The position numbers and the translations under genes were made by a program. Shown one piece after another: positions 35,214 through 47,383 of a stretch of 64,000 nucleotides of DNA; within the stretch, counting starts at the first letter, position 1; every line of letters begins with the position of its first letter. The notes under the pieces are model-generated. The model did not search any database, was not told where the DNA came from, and saw nothing but the letters and a program-made list of their open reading frames with translations. The DNA is from Sweltsa coloradensis (Eukaryota; Arthropoda; Insecta; Plecoptera; Chloroperlidae). The stretch lies in assembly GCA_024449915.1 (NCBI GenBank), contig JAMZAV010000295.1:248001-312000 (forward strand), read 5' to 3'.

Positions 35214-38200
35214 TCAATTCCACATCTTACTCAGTGAACACTTAGCATCAGCCTGTGACATGCACGCCCTATCCATTCTGCTGAAGTGCAAGTCCAGCTG
35301 GCATTGGAACAGATTCTTCTGACCAGCTGTGCACAGGTAGTAGAAGTGACAGTTGCTCTCGTGGGGTAGACGGATGACGTCAGTCGGGTCATCAACTGGA
35401 GGGCAGGAGTCGCAACCGGCCACTGTCTTGAGGCTACACACCCTCTTTGTGGGGCTGAAGTGATCACCGGGTACGCAGGTGTAGAGGGTGGGGCGTCCTT
35501 GCTCGCACCTGTAGTAGAACTCGCAGTTAGTTTCGTGGGGGTAGCGGATCACCACGTTGGGATCCTCGACGGGCGGGCATTGGTTGACGGGTCCTGGAGG
35601 TTCGGTCGGGAGGGAGGTGGTCCCGGTTCCAGTGGTGGTGGGAGTGGGAGTGGTAGTGGGAGTGGTGGAAGGAGTGGTGATGGGAGTGGTGGTAGGGAGT
35701 GGTGGTAGGAGTGGTAGTTTCGACATCACAAACAGTGTTCTCCGGGAGGTCACACGTTTCCATCTGGTCACTCCACCAAAGACCGGGGGGACATTCTTGT
35801 AAGATGGCCACGCCGTTGGAACAGGTGTAGTACTTGCTGCAGTCGGTAGGGTGGGGTTGGTGGTCTGGTTGGCCCGGGCTGCAGTCCGGCAGGGCGGCGG
35901 ACGACGCGCAGTGCGCAACCAGCGCCAGAATGGCGAAGCTCAGAACTACTGCAACAACAACAACAATACAATTATTTGTTTTTGTAATTTGTATTATTTA
36001 TATAAGAATTCATATATAGCGTGGCTATGCTTCATCGACTTCTTTTGCTTTTGGTTTGTTTCGGGTGGTTGTGTAGGGCCTATGTCAGTTATTCCTTTAA
36101 AAATACAACTTCGACAATAATCCATGCCTCAAAATCTTTCATCTTTAAAAAATTGAAAAAATAAAAGTTCATTTATATGACAATAAAGGTATTGATCCAT
36201 ACGTATGAAATATTTTATCCAGCATGCAGAACACTTGTGTTTCGGTTGTTGTCTAAAAATTATTTTTAATAGTCAAAAAGGTTGTTTATAAACTTATTTT
36301 TTGGTTAATTTTAATGGCATTTCAACGTTGTATAGATTTTTAATCTGACAGAAAATATATTATCGCAATGTTTAACCGCCAAAAAACAAAGATAATGACG
36401 TTGATTGTATTGTTGGTTAGTGGATACTCTTTTTAATCTAGATTCTAGAGTATTCGTCGACATAGATCCTCAACGAAAATGTGAGCAATTCGAATAATGT
36501 AAAACATTACATCGCACTCTACATATATTTTTGTAATTTATTTTTTTAAAATTTAATGATCATAGTTTGTATATTCATGTCGTTCAATCGACTTTTTTGC
36601 ATTTATGGTTGTCTTGGGGAGTTATATAAGCATGTCATTTATTCACAATTTGAAAATAGATAACGAATGCAATTTATTACAAGAATGTATAAAAATGAAA
36701 GAATAATATAACGAGTTCTAACGCAATTGAACTTTCCTTGTATGTATTGGATGCGTAGCGAGCAAAGCGAAGATTCCATTTCACTACACGGTGAAAAAAA
36801 TCCTAAGGGTTTTTCTTTCTTTTTTGTACGTTTGTATTTTTGTGTGTCTGTTAACACGAATTCCGGCTAAAACCGATATTCCAATTGCGATAAAATGTTT
36901 CTGGAGACTTCGAAATCATGAATAGAACTGCACGTTTTTTTGAGCGCAATGGGAAAAACATTTTTCATGAAAATTCAATTTTCGTTTTTTTCGATTTTAA
37001 AAAAATTCTATCGACTTATAAGACCTACATGCTTTATAGATTGTAATGATTTTCACAGTAACCTTTATTTCATGGATTAAATTCGTGTGAAATGTAAAGC
37101 CATTCGAAAAATAATTTCTCATGGAAATCATAATTTTACGATTTTTTCGATTTTTTAAATCATTCTTCACTTATAAAACACCTACATGCTTTATCGATTG
37201 TATGATTTTTTCACAGAACTTAACTTTATGTATTAATATTCGTGTGGAAATTTGATTGAGAGGGAAAAATAATTTTCTGAAATCGTAATTTTACGTTTTT
37301 TTTCGTTAAAAAAAAATTGAGAGCTAAATCCAAACAAACGAGCCTAAAAAAGCGTTTGCGAAGCTTCCTAGTTTAATTATCGAAATCTGAACATTATATA
37401 ATTTAAGAATTAAACACAAATCCCCCGTCTAGAAAGTTTGCACAGCAATCGTATAAGCATTGAGATCTAAACGAATGGTCTAGCTTATGTACCCTTCTTT
37501 TTACATTTGCGAAAAATAAATATAAATGAAATCACTTCAAGCCGTAACAGCAACAAAATTGTTAAATTGGGCAAAATTGAAATTTGCAACTACCAATTGC
37601 TTTTTGTGTTCGTCTAAATTCAATTTTTCAAGCTTTGCAAAGATGAAGTCTCAAGGCAAAATATGTTCTGTATTTTTAGTGCGAAAATGTAGTTGAAGCG
37701 TACGTAAGCAATTGACTCTTCTTTTAAAACTAGATTCTTTTGAATGGGTTAGGCTTGGCTGTCATTTTACAAGTTTTTATATTCGTGACACTTCATTACT
37801 TTTTAAGTTCTATTTTACAACGTGCGATATCTTACGTATGTATTTTATTTTTTAATTTAATTTTTTTATGAATTGGTAACATACAGCAGTTTATTGCCAT
37901 TTAAGAGTGACCAGTGATCAGTGATGCATGATGATAAAGACGGGAAGAGGAAAAACCCGGTACCGGCACGTAGCCTACTCCTGTCGAAAAGTACCAAGGG
38001 GACCAACGGCTTTACGTCCCATCCAAAAGGATGGTGTAACATCGATAGTCATATAGGTTCCTCCAACTAATCCGGACTGCCGAGCAGACGTCGAGGAAAC
38101 TGAGCCGTTACCACTACACTCCGTCTGCTCTAACCAGCGGTATACTTGTGTTTCAGGGCAGAGCGTTCACCCACTACCCACCCTGATCTCGCCAGCAGGT

Positions 38201-38522
38201 TTCTTAACTTTGGTGTTTGACTGGGAACCGGTTAAACGACCGCGGCTAAACTGCTGATTATTTATTAAAAATCTTTTAAAATACGGTGAAGTGGTGATTA
38301 TTGTAAAAGGCCTACACCTTCTTTGAAATAAGGGTGATATGAACGGTAAAAAATAACAATATTGCTTGATCAACTGACAGATTATCGACATTTGGTTATA
38401 ATAAAAAGAGTTTTAAAAATATAAAAATTGATTTTAAACTGTTTGCTACTTAACACGCTCTTATACACAATCAAATTTGATTCTTATAATATTATCCGAA
38501 ATGATGTTCGCTTACCCTTCAT
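35214..38522 (-). CDS. CBP-5: CBM14 chitin-binding protein with frameshifted linker, exons 38516-38522 and 35214-35948
   Basis: Closest paralogue of CBP-4. Exon 1 (38522-38516) is ATG AAG G before GTAAGC. Exon 2 begins at 35948 after TTGCAG and encodes a signal peptide and a first CBM14 domain with all six cysteines and a PGLWW motif. In the Thr/Pro linker, made of short imperfect repeats, one unit has three C where its neighbour has two (minus strand, 35697-35695), around residue 86. Downstream, another frame carries the Pro/Thr linker and two C-terminal CBM14 domains like those of CBP-4, ending at a TGA at 35214-35216. If joined, the product would be about 246 residues; the 36-bp linker repeats of CBP-4 are absent. 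As read, it would be truncated in the linker. A minus-strand AATAAA is at 35147-35142. Replication slippage or a sequencing error would both fit. Confidence 0.82.
36747..37372 (-). mobile_element. Helentron-type family A element, copy 5, in the CBP-5 intron
   Basis: In inverted orientation: TTGGATGCGTAGCGAGC, GATTCCATTTCACT, the AT-rich body, and an end with GCGTTTGCGAAGCTTCCTAGT, an end type otherwise seen on family B. It may be a chimera of the two families. Confidence 0.65.
37942..38254 (-). mobile_element. 5S rRNA-derived SINE, copy A (inverted)
   Basis: The reverse complement reads GTTTAGCCGCGGTCGTTTAA, then AAGTTAAGAAACCTGCTGG, then GGGTAGTGGGTGAACGCTC, matching the internal promoter half of 5S rRNA in order and spacing. 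A non-5S body follows with GATGGGACGTAAAGCCG, then an end with AGTAGGCTA and GGTACCGGGTTTTTCC. It lies in the CBP-5 intron. Confidence 0.75.
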
Positions 38523-38710
38523 GTCGGCAATCAGTGACCTGTTGAGATGAGTTCGTTTACCCAAGTAAACGATATTTTGTAAACAATCTATTATATATCC
38601 GAGTAAATCAAAGCGCTCGAATCTCCGCTATCTCTGTGACGTGTTACTCATTAATCACTCGGCACAATCAAGTGGCCGAATCTGCACAATAATGAAAACT
38701 AGGCAAGTTT
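38516..38710 (-). promoter_or_regulatory. CBP-5 promoter and first coding exon
   Basis: Minus-strand TATATA box at about 38598-38591, ATG at 38522 and a GTAAGC donor. Paralogous to the CBP-4 promoter at 31374-31570. Confidence 0.72.
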
Positions 38711-38917
38711 TGAAGATCAAGCTGTCAGAACTTTGATTACGTTCTAGAGCACAAAGCGGTGTAGATAAGATTACGTCCCGGGAATCCAACGCAATCTGAA
38801 CTAGATTCTACCTTAGACCTAGAAAGCCTGGGATTACGTCTTGATTGAGACAATCAGGTCTGTTTGGATTACTTTTAATATGTTAATGTTCTTGTGATTT
38901 AATTAATAAATATACGG

Positions 38918-39240
38918 CGGTTTAGCCACGGTCGCTTAGCCGGTTCCCACTCGAAGACAGAAGCTAAGCAGCCTGCGGACGTGGTCATGGGTAGACTGGG
39001 TGACCGCTCTGCCCTGAAACACACGTACACACCGCTGGTTAGAGCAGATGGAGGGTTCGAAAGCTAGCGTAACGGCTTCGTTCTCCTCGACGTCTGCTCG
39101 GCTGTCCGGGTTAAGTGGAGGAACCTATATGACTATAAAGGTTACACCGTCCTTTCGAATGGGACGTAAAGCCGTTTGTCTTCTTGGTTCATTTCGAAAG
39201 GAGTAGGCTAAGTACCGGTACTTGGTTTTTCCTTTCCTCC
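38918..39240 (+). mobile_element. 5S rRNA-derived SINE, copy B
   Basis: Starts GGTTTAGCCACGGTCGCTTA. The 5S hallmark AGAAGCTAAGCAG and a GGGTGACCGC block follow, then the same body as copy A, including AATGGGACGTAAAGCCG. The two copies are inverted, about 660 bp apart, straddling CBP-5 exon 1. The central GGGACGT tract is reminiscent of conserved SINE core domains; I could not identify which. Confidence 0.77.
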
Positions 39241-39559
39241 ATTCTCTATTGAATTTGCACTAATGTATTACATTATCCGTTGCAAATAGAGACTAAATGA
39301 TAATGATTATAATTCATTATTTATAATTATATCAATATCTTTTGAAATGAATTTCTATCATTACAAGAATAATACTCAAATGACTATCAGATCCACCAAA
39401 ATACTCTCAATGTTAGTAATTTGCATAGTAATCTATGATAGCGCGGTTTAAGGGGTTATTTTGATTGATTGTTTCAATTTTGTTTGTTAACTTCTCTATT
39501 ATTGCAATTTCGCTTTTCGACACGATGAGTGGTGATATATGATAGTGAAGAACAAAAAC

Positions 39560-39650
39560 ACTCATCTCATTTGCGGGATTCGAACCCACGTCGTCCTAGT
39601 GTGATACGCTTCGGGCCTGCGCATTAATCGTATGGGCCAAGTTTTATAAG
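39560..39650 (-). repeat. tRNA-like SINE head
   Basis: The minus strand has TTGGCCCATACGATTAATGC (A-box-like) and GTGGGTTCGAATCCCGC (B box with paired stem). Flanking tracts resemble 56470-56560. Confidence 0.4.
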
Positions 39651-39687
39651 GGTAAATGTGTTACAAAAATGAATTGTTTTTCTTAGG

Positions 39688-40465
39688 ACTAGGAAAACGC
39701 TTAAGTCCCGCCGCGTTGTTGGATGAGCGTAATTGGTGCATTGAGCTACCATGTGTTGTATGGATTTTCTGTTGTTCTGTGAAAAAATCATTACTTAGTT
39801 GAAGATTTTTTTAAAAATTAATTTAAATTTAATAAAAAATAAACTTTAATCTTTAATTTTTTTAATTAATCGTAATTTTAAAAAAGAAAAAAAATCGTAA
39901 ATTTTCGATTTTCATAAGAAATAATTATTCGATTGTGCTCAAATTTCACAAAAATATATTAATTCATAAAATTAAGGTTCTGTGAAAAAATCATTGCAAT
40001 CAGATAAAGTATGTAAGTGTTAAAAGTCAAAGAATTGTTTTAAAAACGAAAAAAACCGTAAGATTTTCATAAAAAATCATTTTTCGATTGCGCTCAAATT
40101 TAACACGAATTTCTTAATTCATAAAATTATGGTTCTGTGAAAAAATCATTAAAATCGGATAAAGCATGTAGGTGTTATAAGTCGAAGAAATTTTTAAAAA
40201 ATCGAAAAAAATCGTAAAATTGCGATTTTGATGAGAAATAATTTTCCGATTGTGCTCAAAAACGTGGCAGTCCTAAGTTCAGAGATTTCAAAGACCTCTA
40301 TAAAATTTCATCGCAATCGGAGTATCGGTTTAGCCGGAATCGTGTTAACAAACAGACAAAAATACATAAAAAAAGAAGAAGAAAAAAAAACATTCCGGAT
40401 TTTTTTCTCCAGTGAAGTGAAATGGAATCTTCGCTCCGCTCGCTACGCTCAATACGCTCATCCAA
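39688..40465 (+). mobile_element. Helentron-type family A element, copy 6 (full-length)
   Basis: Cap ACTAGGAAAACGCTTAAG at 39688, GGATGAGCG just inside, and the end TCTTCGCTCCGCTCGCTACG then CTCATCCAA at 40465. Confidence 0.74.
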
Positions 40466-41082
40466 TTATTAAAGGCGGGAAACGAACCCACGGCTTCTTT
40501 GAACTGAACTTACAGGTCCTGAATTTTTGTTTATCGTTGCGCAGGTGGCTTAGCTTACTATAATATGTAGCAGTAGGGAATGAATTCTATAAAGAAATAC
40601 CGCATCTAGTAAAATTAATATTTTTCTCGGGGTATAAGAATGAGTACTTGGCAAGTAATATTTTCCCTGGGAAGAATAGACTTGTTGGCTGTAGACTCAC
40701 CACCAGGGATTCGAGGCACGTATTGCGTTTATTACACGAGATGAACATTTAATAAATATCTCCTATTTTGAACTCGGCTTCCACCAAAACACGCTCAAAT
40801 CCTAACATATTTCTATGTTTGTATTCAATTTCAAAAGATACTCGATGTAAATAAATATGGAACATATAATAAGAAATTAAGGTGTTTGAAACCATTTAGA
40901 TCGACACATATAATATAATAATATGTGTATAATATGTGCGGCGTTTTGTTTATTTATTCATAGTTAATTATGGAGAATATGTTCATGTCCCTGTTCATTA
41001 ATCTATTTCATTTAATATCCTCTTTGAAATTGTTACCAACATTATTGTTATTATTTACTACAAGTCAGAAATTAAAAAAGTC

Positions 41083-41155
41083 CGCCCCAACCGGGAATCG
41101 AACCACGGATCTCCCGCATTCCAGACAGGCGTCTTAACCACTAGACCATCAGGAC
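41083..41155 (-). repeat. tRNA-like SINE head (73 nt, Glu-like D-arm, anticodon GGA)
   Basis: The minus strand folds as a near-complete tRNA: 7-bp acceptor with G-U pairs, D-stem GTCT/AGAC, anticodon stem CCTGT/GCGGG around CTGGAAT, and loop TTCGATT. The T-stem has two mismatches, and a T6 tract follows. GGA would mean Ser, but the long Ser variable arm is missing. A related copy at 7312-7395 shares the upstream AGAGCTTAAA, which favours a SINE over a tRNA gene. Confidence 0.55.
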
Positions 41156-42099
41156 GGGGACATTTTAAGCTCTGAATTGTAATTGCATTATACATCTGAA
41201 TGGATGGAACAGTGCTGCAACGAATATCTGCTGCCTTTGAACAACAACATTTTTCTTATTATACATTGTTGTTGTAATATTACTATTTGAAACTTTACTT
41301 TAACTGTAGTTCATTGTTGTGTCTGCATTATGTAATTAGATTTATTAAGTTGTCCTTTGTAAATCAGTTTTTATAACTGAAATGATAGACATGAAATAAA
41401 TAAAATACAGATCCTTTTAGAGTCAGATCCTCTGAAGGGTTACAATGATATACACTGAATATAGGAATTATTCTAATTTGTGTCTAGGCGTAATTAAGGT
41501 CAAGTCCTAGTATTATGAACGTAATCCATGATAATCATTATGTACAGTAATTAATTACAAACATCTATTAATTAACATGGCAATTAGAACCGACAAAGCT
41601 AGGTCATGTGTATAGTGTGAGACTGATTCTGGGAATAGCCTCACCACCGGCAATCCTGACTGCAAGCTTTGTTCAGTGTTGACGAATACTGGACACTCCT
41701 TAGATAATTTCCCATTCCACTCAAACAAGTAACGTCAATCTGGTGTGTACCCTACAGCGGACATCTGGACGGTTTTTTAAATAACCGTTAGATTAGTATT
41801 CAAGGAATGTTCTTCTGTGAATAAATTAAATTGTTTTCTGTTACCAGCACCCTTGGACTTAAACGTTTTTCTGCCAAGATACCCTAATCCTTCATACCAC
41901 GTACAAGCGGCATCAGAAGTAAATCAATGACTGTGTTTTGTAGATGCGACGGTACCCCTTGATTTGCTTCTGACGCCGGGTGTACAACTAGAGAGTGAAC
42001 ACGAAGTTTAAATAAAAAGAGCCGCTACATTCTTCACACTTCTTTATCGTACTCGGAATCAGGCAAGTCAGTCAGTCAGACCGCATCTTCCACATGACG

Positions 42100-43780
42100 T
42101 AGAGTATTACAGGCATATTTTAACAGGCCTATGAAATTAAGGAGAACACTTAATAACATGCACACTCATAAAATAACGTTTCATTTTATAAAGCAATTCA
42201 CTGTATCAATTTCAAAATATTTACAAATATATTGGCCATGCACAAAACTGAGATCTTTCATTGATGGGTCTCATTTCTATACCATCTCAAATTCCGTGAT
42301 GTATATTTTACATTTAGTTTGCAAAATATCTCGATGGGCCGTGTTGTATAAGTGGGAAAATGAGAAAAGGCGTAAAGGATACACTATAAATTAAATGCGA
42401 CGAGCATGCTATGTTTTGGTGTTCTGACATTCTGATGAAACGTGTGGGTTGAGTATTAACGCTTGGTGTGTAAATTGGAGGACCCTATGTGTTCGGTAGA
42501 CTGGTAATTAAGATGCAAAGCAGAGCCACACCATTTATTTTAGTCTAGCCAACCACTTTAGCAGCCGGGACAGGGAAATTTGACAACGGAGTTACTTGGA
42601 AGCTAATCGTCCAACCACACTAATTGACCTTTGCTGTAGAGGTTCACAAGTTCACATGCAGTTCTATAGCTTTAGACGGAAAGTTCTTGGGTTAGCAGTA
42701 CTCTTGTCTTATGAATGATGAGATTATTAGAACAATTAGTTTTCATAATGCAATACAAATTAAGGACTTTTGCATGTTCGTTTACAACATTAAATAAATA
42801 AAATTTATGCCATTTTTTAATGTTGAATTTTAAAATAAATAAAATATATGCAATTTTTAAATGTTGTTAAAGAACACGTAAAAGTCATAAATTGTATTTA
42901 ATTTTATTGCATACAATTTTAAAAAAAGCAATTGATTAAAGAAAGAAAGAAAGAAATCCGTATTTAGAGTCTACCCACTCGATTCAAATTCAAATAATAA
43001 TAAAATCATATATCAAGTGCACTATTTCTTTATTCGGAGCTACAATTTAAACTGACTATGCAGAGTTTTCCTTAAAAAAATGTTAATTTGATATTGTGAA
43101 ACGCCTATTTAAATATTTGATTTCGCTCACCAACTTGACAAGGTTTAAAACACTGTTATCGTTGATTTATATCAATAAAATCTGGTTCAAATGAACAAAA
43201 ATAAAAAATCGAAAAGTGTATTTTGTACCAAATAAATCGGATTTATATCAAATCATTTTTTTTAATGACATGAACATCACACACCCCGAAAGCAACACTC
43301 TTGTTTACTTTGTTGCTTGATGGATCACCTGCAGTTGAATATGATTACAAGTCAAGTATGTATGTAATATGTTGGATACTGGAGCAATATTTATGAAAAT
43401 GCTAGAAACATGAATTATGTCGAAATATTGTCGTCGGAGTTTTAATTAATTTTATTTTAATTTCTAGGTCAAATCCATCGACACCATTAGCATGAAGTAT
43501 GGTGTGTCCCAACAGCGTAATACCTTTAGATAATGCTATCAACAATACTTATAATATGCGCCATGTTGATCTACATTTGAATCAAATTGAAATGTATTTA
43601 TAGTTTTGTTTGGCAATAAAATGACGCAACCCAAGGCTCAAATCATCGTAATCTGTCAATTATATCTTACAAATATTGCTCAATAAATCAACATATTATC
43701 ATCATCAAATTACCCATGATAAATATCTTAGTCACTCGGAGAAATGTTATAATTATAATATAAATAATGAAACGTGTCAC
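42100..43780. other. AT-rich intergenic sequence, nothing recognised
   Basis: No supported gene. It contains a short R1-like tract near 42953 and an imperfect AT-rich inverted tract around 42760-42900. Confidence 0.5.
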
Positions 43781-43782
43781 GA

Positions 43783-43870
43783 CGGGGATTGAACCCGGGT
43801 CTTGCGGCTTCACGACAGCTACACACAAAAAGCAATCGATAAACATATCTTGTGACTCCGATGAAGCTAA
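43783..43870 (-). repeat. tRNA-like SINE head
   Basis: The minus strand has ACCCGGGTTCAATCCCCGTC, a good B box and T-arm, and weak upstream arms. Confidence 0.4.
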
Positions 43871-45300
43871 CTTAGAATGTACAGCCTAGGGTCCAGGCTC
43901 GACCCCCTGTCGGAAACTAATTTTCGAATTTACTGATTTATTTACGCCCTGTCCATAAAACATGCTTTCGCTTTTAAGACGATATGTTTAATTTGTGTTA
44001 TGTATATTTCTCAGTTCCAAATATAATTAACATTTAAGTTGTCGGGAGCATTAGCTATTTGAACTATTTTCGGTTTCTTTGTTGCCTGGTATCCAACTTC
44101 ATCAGCCTCTTCACATCTTACACGGTAATCGTCTATATTATGCTGCTCCTTCCTTCCAAGAGAACTTTGTTTAATTTGTTCCATCTCTTAATTTTCTTTC
44201 TTATGAGACGTTTAAGCAATATCCAATCAAAAATCTATCTTACCTGATTTCCCTCGAACTCTCTTTTCGCTATTATTTACCCCTTATCATTTATTTTATT
44301 GGAGTTCCAAACATAAATAAAATACACATTATAACCCCTGCATGTTTAATACTGTTGGATGAGTTTGAGAAAACCAGGCTTTGACGCAGAATGCAGAGGT
44401 ATAGTCTGGCTCACTTGGAAGCTCCATCGTTGTCCTATTGGGTTTTGACTGTCGCTCTCAGAGCACATTTTTCCAATAGTTCTTACTTTTTTCTGTAACG
44501 GGCAGTAAATATGCCACCAAACGGGTAATTGTAGTAGTGTCCCAAGGTTGTTAACGCGACAGTTATTTAAAATCTTAAAATGTGTTTTAATCGTGACTTG
44601 CACTCATCCTTTATAAACATTATACACAAAATGAATTTTTGTTGTAAAAATTTTGGGGTCGAAAAATGATCCAGAATGTATGTGAAATTAACTTGTTTTT
44701 CCAATCAAGCGAAGTTTTATAAAATTGTAAAAAAGTTGGCCCGTGCCCGGCAAACCGTCTTTACTCTGTCAGTGCATGCCTTCGTGATCACGTCCACTAT
44801 CACAACCACGCCTTGGCAACAAGACTAGGCCAGGTAGACCTAACGTACTCGACCCAAGTCCAGCTATCACCGATGTTATGTTCGTCAGCCGAGATAGCAT
44901 TGTGCACACTTGAGCTGATAACACTTGGGTTCGCACAAACACTTGACCATCTTGTTCAAATATTTATCAAGTGCGATTCAAGAAATCAATGAATGAATTC
45001 TGTTATCTTAATCATATCTCTAATAACATGTGAAAGGTTACGTCAGTTTACTTAAAATAGCACAGCAACAACAGCTGATTCTACTTACAGTTTCATTACT
45101 ACCAGGATAGTGTGCATGTCCTTAATTTTTTGGAGTATAATAATAAACTGTTGACCACGGGAATCCAAAGTACGAATAAGTACAAAGTACATGTTTACAC
45201 AGAAAGAAAGAAAAATACAAAATATGTAACAACAAATGTATGAAATTTGTTGTAAAGATGATGATGCAAACTGATGGGGAAATGTTTTGAACAACGCTGC

Positions 45301-46291
45301 TTAAGAGGAAGGATCACCACAAATATTAAAAACCACGCGAAATAACCTTATTTTAGAAATATCTCTCAAACCGTAACGTAAAATAGAAAAAGGGCTACTA
45401 GGTCTCACGTAGTTTCGTAAGAACTGCACATTGCATGAAATATTATTCAAATGTTGAAATCAGAAGCGTTTTTAATCACGGAATACATTAATTTAATTTT
45501 AAACCTTGATTAAAATCATTACTGGTTACAATATTTGAAAAATGTTTTATGACAGATATAGTTCTAACTAAACCACATAGGATCTAGTATCCACTTTTTC
45601 GTTTTTGTGTAGCGTTATGTAAGTTATTACTAAAACGCTTAAGTCCCCGCGTTGTTGGATGAGCGTAATTGGTGCATTGAGCTGCCATGTGTTATGCGGA
45701 TTTTCTGTTGTTCTGTGAAAAATCAGAACTTTGTTGAAATTTTTTTTAAATTAAATCAAATTAAATAAAAAATTTACTTAATTTTTTTAAATTAATTGTA
45801 ATTCAAGAAAAGGAAAAAATCGTAATATTGAAATTTTCATAAGAAATAATGATTCGATTGCGCACAAATTTTACAAAAAAAAATTAATTCAAAAAATTAA
45901 GGGTCTGTGAAAAAATCATAAAAAGCGAATAAAGCATGTAGGTGTTATAAGCCAAAGAAATTTTTAAAAACTCGAAAAAATCGTAAAATTGCGATTTTCA
46001 TGAGATATAATTTTTCGATTACTCTCAAAAACGTGGCAGTTCTTAGTTCAGAGATTTTGAAGGCATCCATAAAATTTATTGCAATCGGAGTATCGGTTTA
46101 GCCGGAATCGTGTTAATAAACAGACAAAAATACAAAAAGAAAAAAAAAAAAAAGAAAAGAAAAAAAATATTCTGAATTTTTTTCTCAAGTTTAGTGAAAT
46201 GGAATCTTCGCTTCGCTCGCTACGCTCATCCAATTACTAAAATAAGGTTATTTGCCGAGGTTTTGATATTGGCGGTAGTTCTTCCTCTTAA
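45301..46291. mobile_element. MITE copy 2, TTAA-bordered, interrupted by a Helentron-type element
   Basis: Ends TTAAGAGGAAG at 45301 and CTTCCTCTTAA at 46291 are inverted repeats that continue about 50 bp inwards through AAAACCACGCGAAATAACC-like sequence. The body matches 5629-5992, but a complete family A element (45629-46233) splits its right terminal repeat. TTAA borders suggest piggyBac-type insertion. Confidence 0.75.
45629..46233 (+). mobile_element. Helentron-type family A element, copy 7, nested in a MITE
   Basis: Cap ACTAAAACGCTTAAG and inner GGATGAGCG, ending at CGCTCATCCAA. It splits the right inverted repeat of the MITE at 45301-46291, so it is the younger insertion. Confidence 0.74.
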
Positions 46292-46559
46292 CTTCTTTGG
46301 TTGGTTATTTTAATGACTTTAGGCTCCGCTTTTACTATATTGGACGTCTCTCTCTGTTCTCATCGGAACATTTTGTCCGTGAAATGTATGGTCATAAATT
46401 ACTGTTTGCTGGGGGGTGGACCCATAAAACATTTTGATCTATCACCAACAATCATCAAGGCATAAACCATCAATTCTTACAATTTACGTCAGATTTCGCT
46501 TATCTTGAAAACAACACAATCATATTTGCACATGTGTAAAATTAGGACTCTGCGGGTAG

Positions 46560-46622
46560 AGGTTTTGACAGTCGGGTCGAGTTCGGGTACTGGTTCGGGT
46601 CAGGTCGGGTCAGGTCGGATAG
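46560..46622 (+). repeat. Degenerate GGGTC-rich tandem tract
   Basis: Units such as GGGTCAGGTC and GGTTCGGGTC repeat imperfectly over about 60 bp. Confidence 0.6.
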
Positions 46623-46754
46623 GGAATCCATCGCCTGTATAATATTCCATGCAACTGAACTATACTTAAGTGAAGAAAATTACATTGTTATTTTCTTCTA
46701 GTTAAATTTCTATCATCCGTAATTTTACTAAATAACATGCTAAATAAAAAATTG

Positions 46755-46849
46755 TCTGGACCGGCTCCTCCACCAAAACAGTACGTAAATCCTGGACCGG
46801 CACCTCCACCAAAAAAGTACGTAAATCCTGGACCGGCACCTCCACCACT
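46755..46849 (+). repeat. 36-bp tandem repeat, 2.6 copies
   Basis: Unit contains TGGACCGGCACCTCCACC and AGTACGTAAATCC. The CCGGCACCTCCACC core recurs elsewhere in the window. Confidence 0.85.
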
Positions 46850-47383
46850 CCTTCAATTTTTTTAAAACCTAAAAATCGGGTATAATTTTTGACTATCGTG
46901 TCGTCCCCCGAATACCAAACCCGATATTTCTAGTACCCGCACACCATTTGTATAACTCTTTAACCGAATACTCACTAAAAGTAAAACGTTTACAAATTCT
47001 TGCTCGTGAAAGTCCACGGTTTAACTCAACTTTCTACATTTATTATCATAAGTTTTATCAAAACAAATTTAAAACCAACTCATACATGTCTTCATCCTAA
47101 ACTCAAAAAGTAGTAAACCACATTTTATGACATAAGATGAAAAGTTTCATTTCTATTTTCTACTCATAATTGGTTATAATACCGCATTCAAGATACGCTA
47201 GACTCTTGAAATCCTTCTGCAACCAACATCTTCTCTCATCTGATAAAGTTATGTTATGAAGTTATGTACTTTTAATAACATCTTCAAACTTTATCTGCAA
47301 ACCCACACTCGAGACGGACGGGACGTTGTTTTCCAAAGAGTGCAGGTTGAGCGACGTCTTATGAGATATTCCTCAGAGTTTAA

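Noticed and set aside
35214..35918. Independent protein starting MRTARRPP
   Set aside because: Its first part is the CBP-5 first domain in the wrong frame; only the part after the frameshift is genuine coding.
38918..39040. Functional 5S rRNA gene
   Set aside because: Only the internal promoter half is recognisable. The 5' part is altered, there is no terminator at the right place, and the same non-5S body follows in a second copy.
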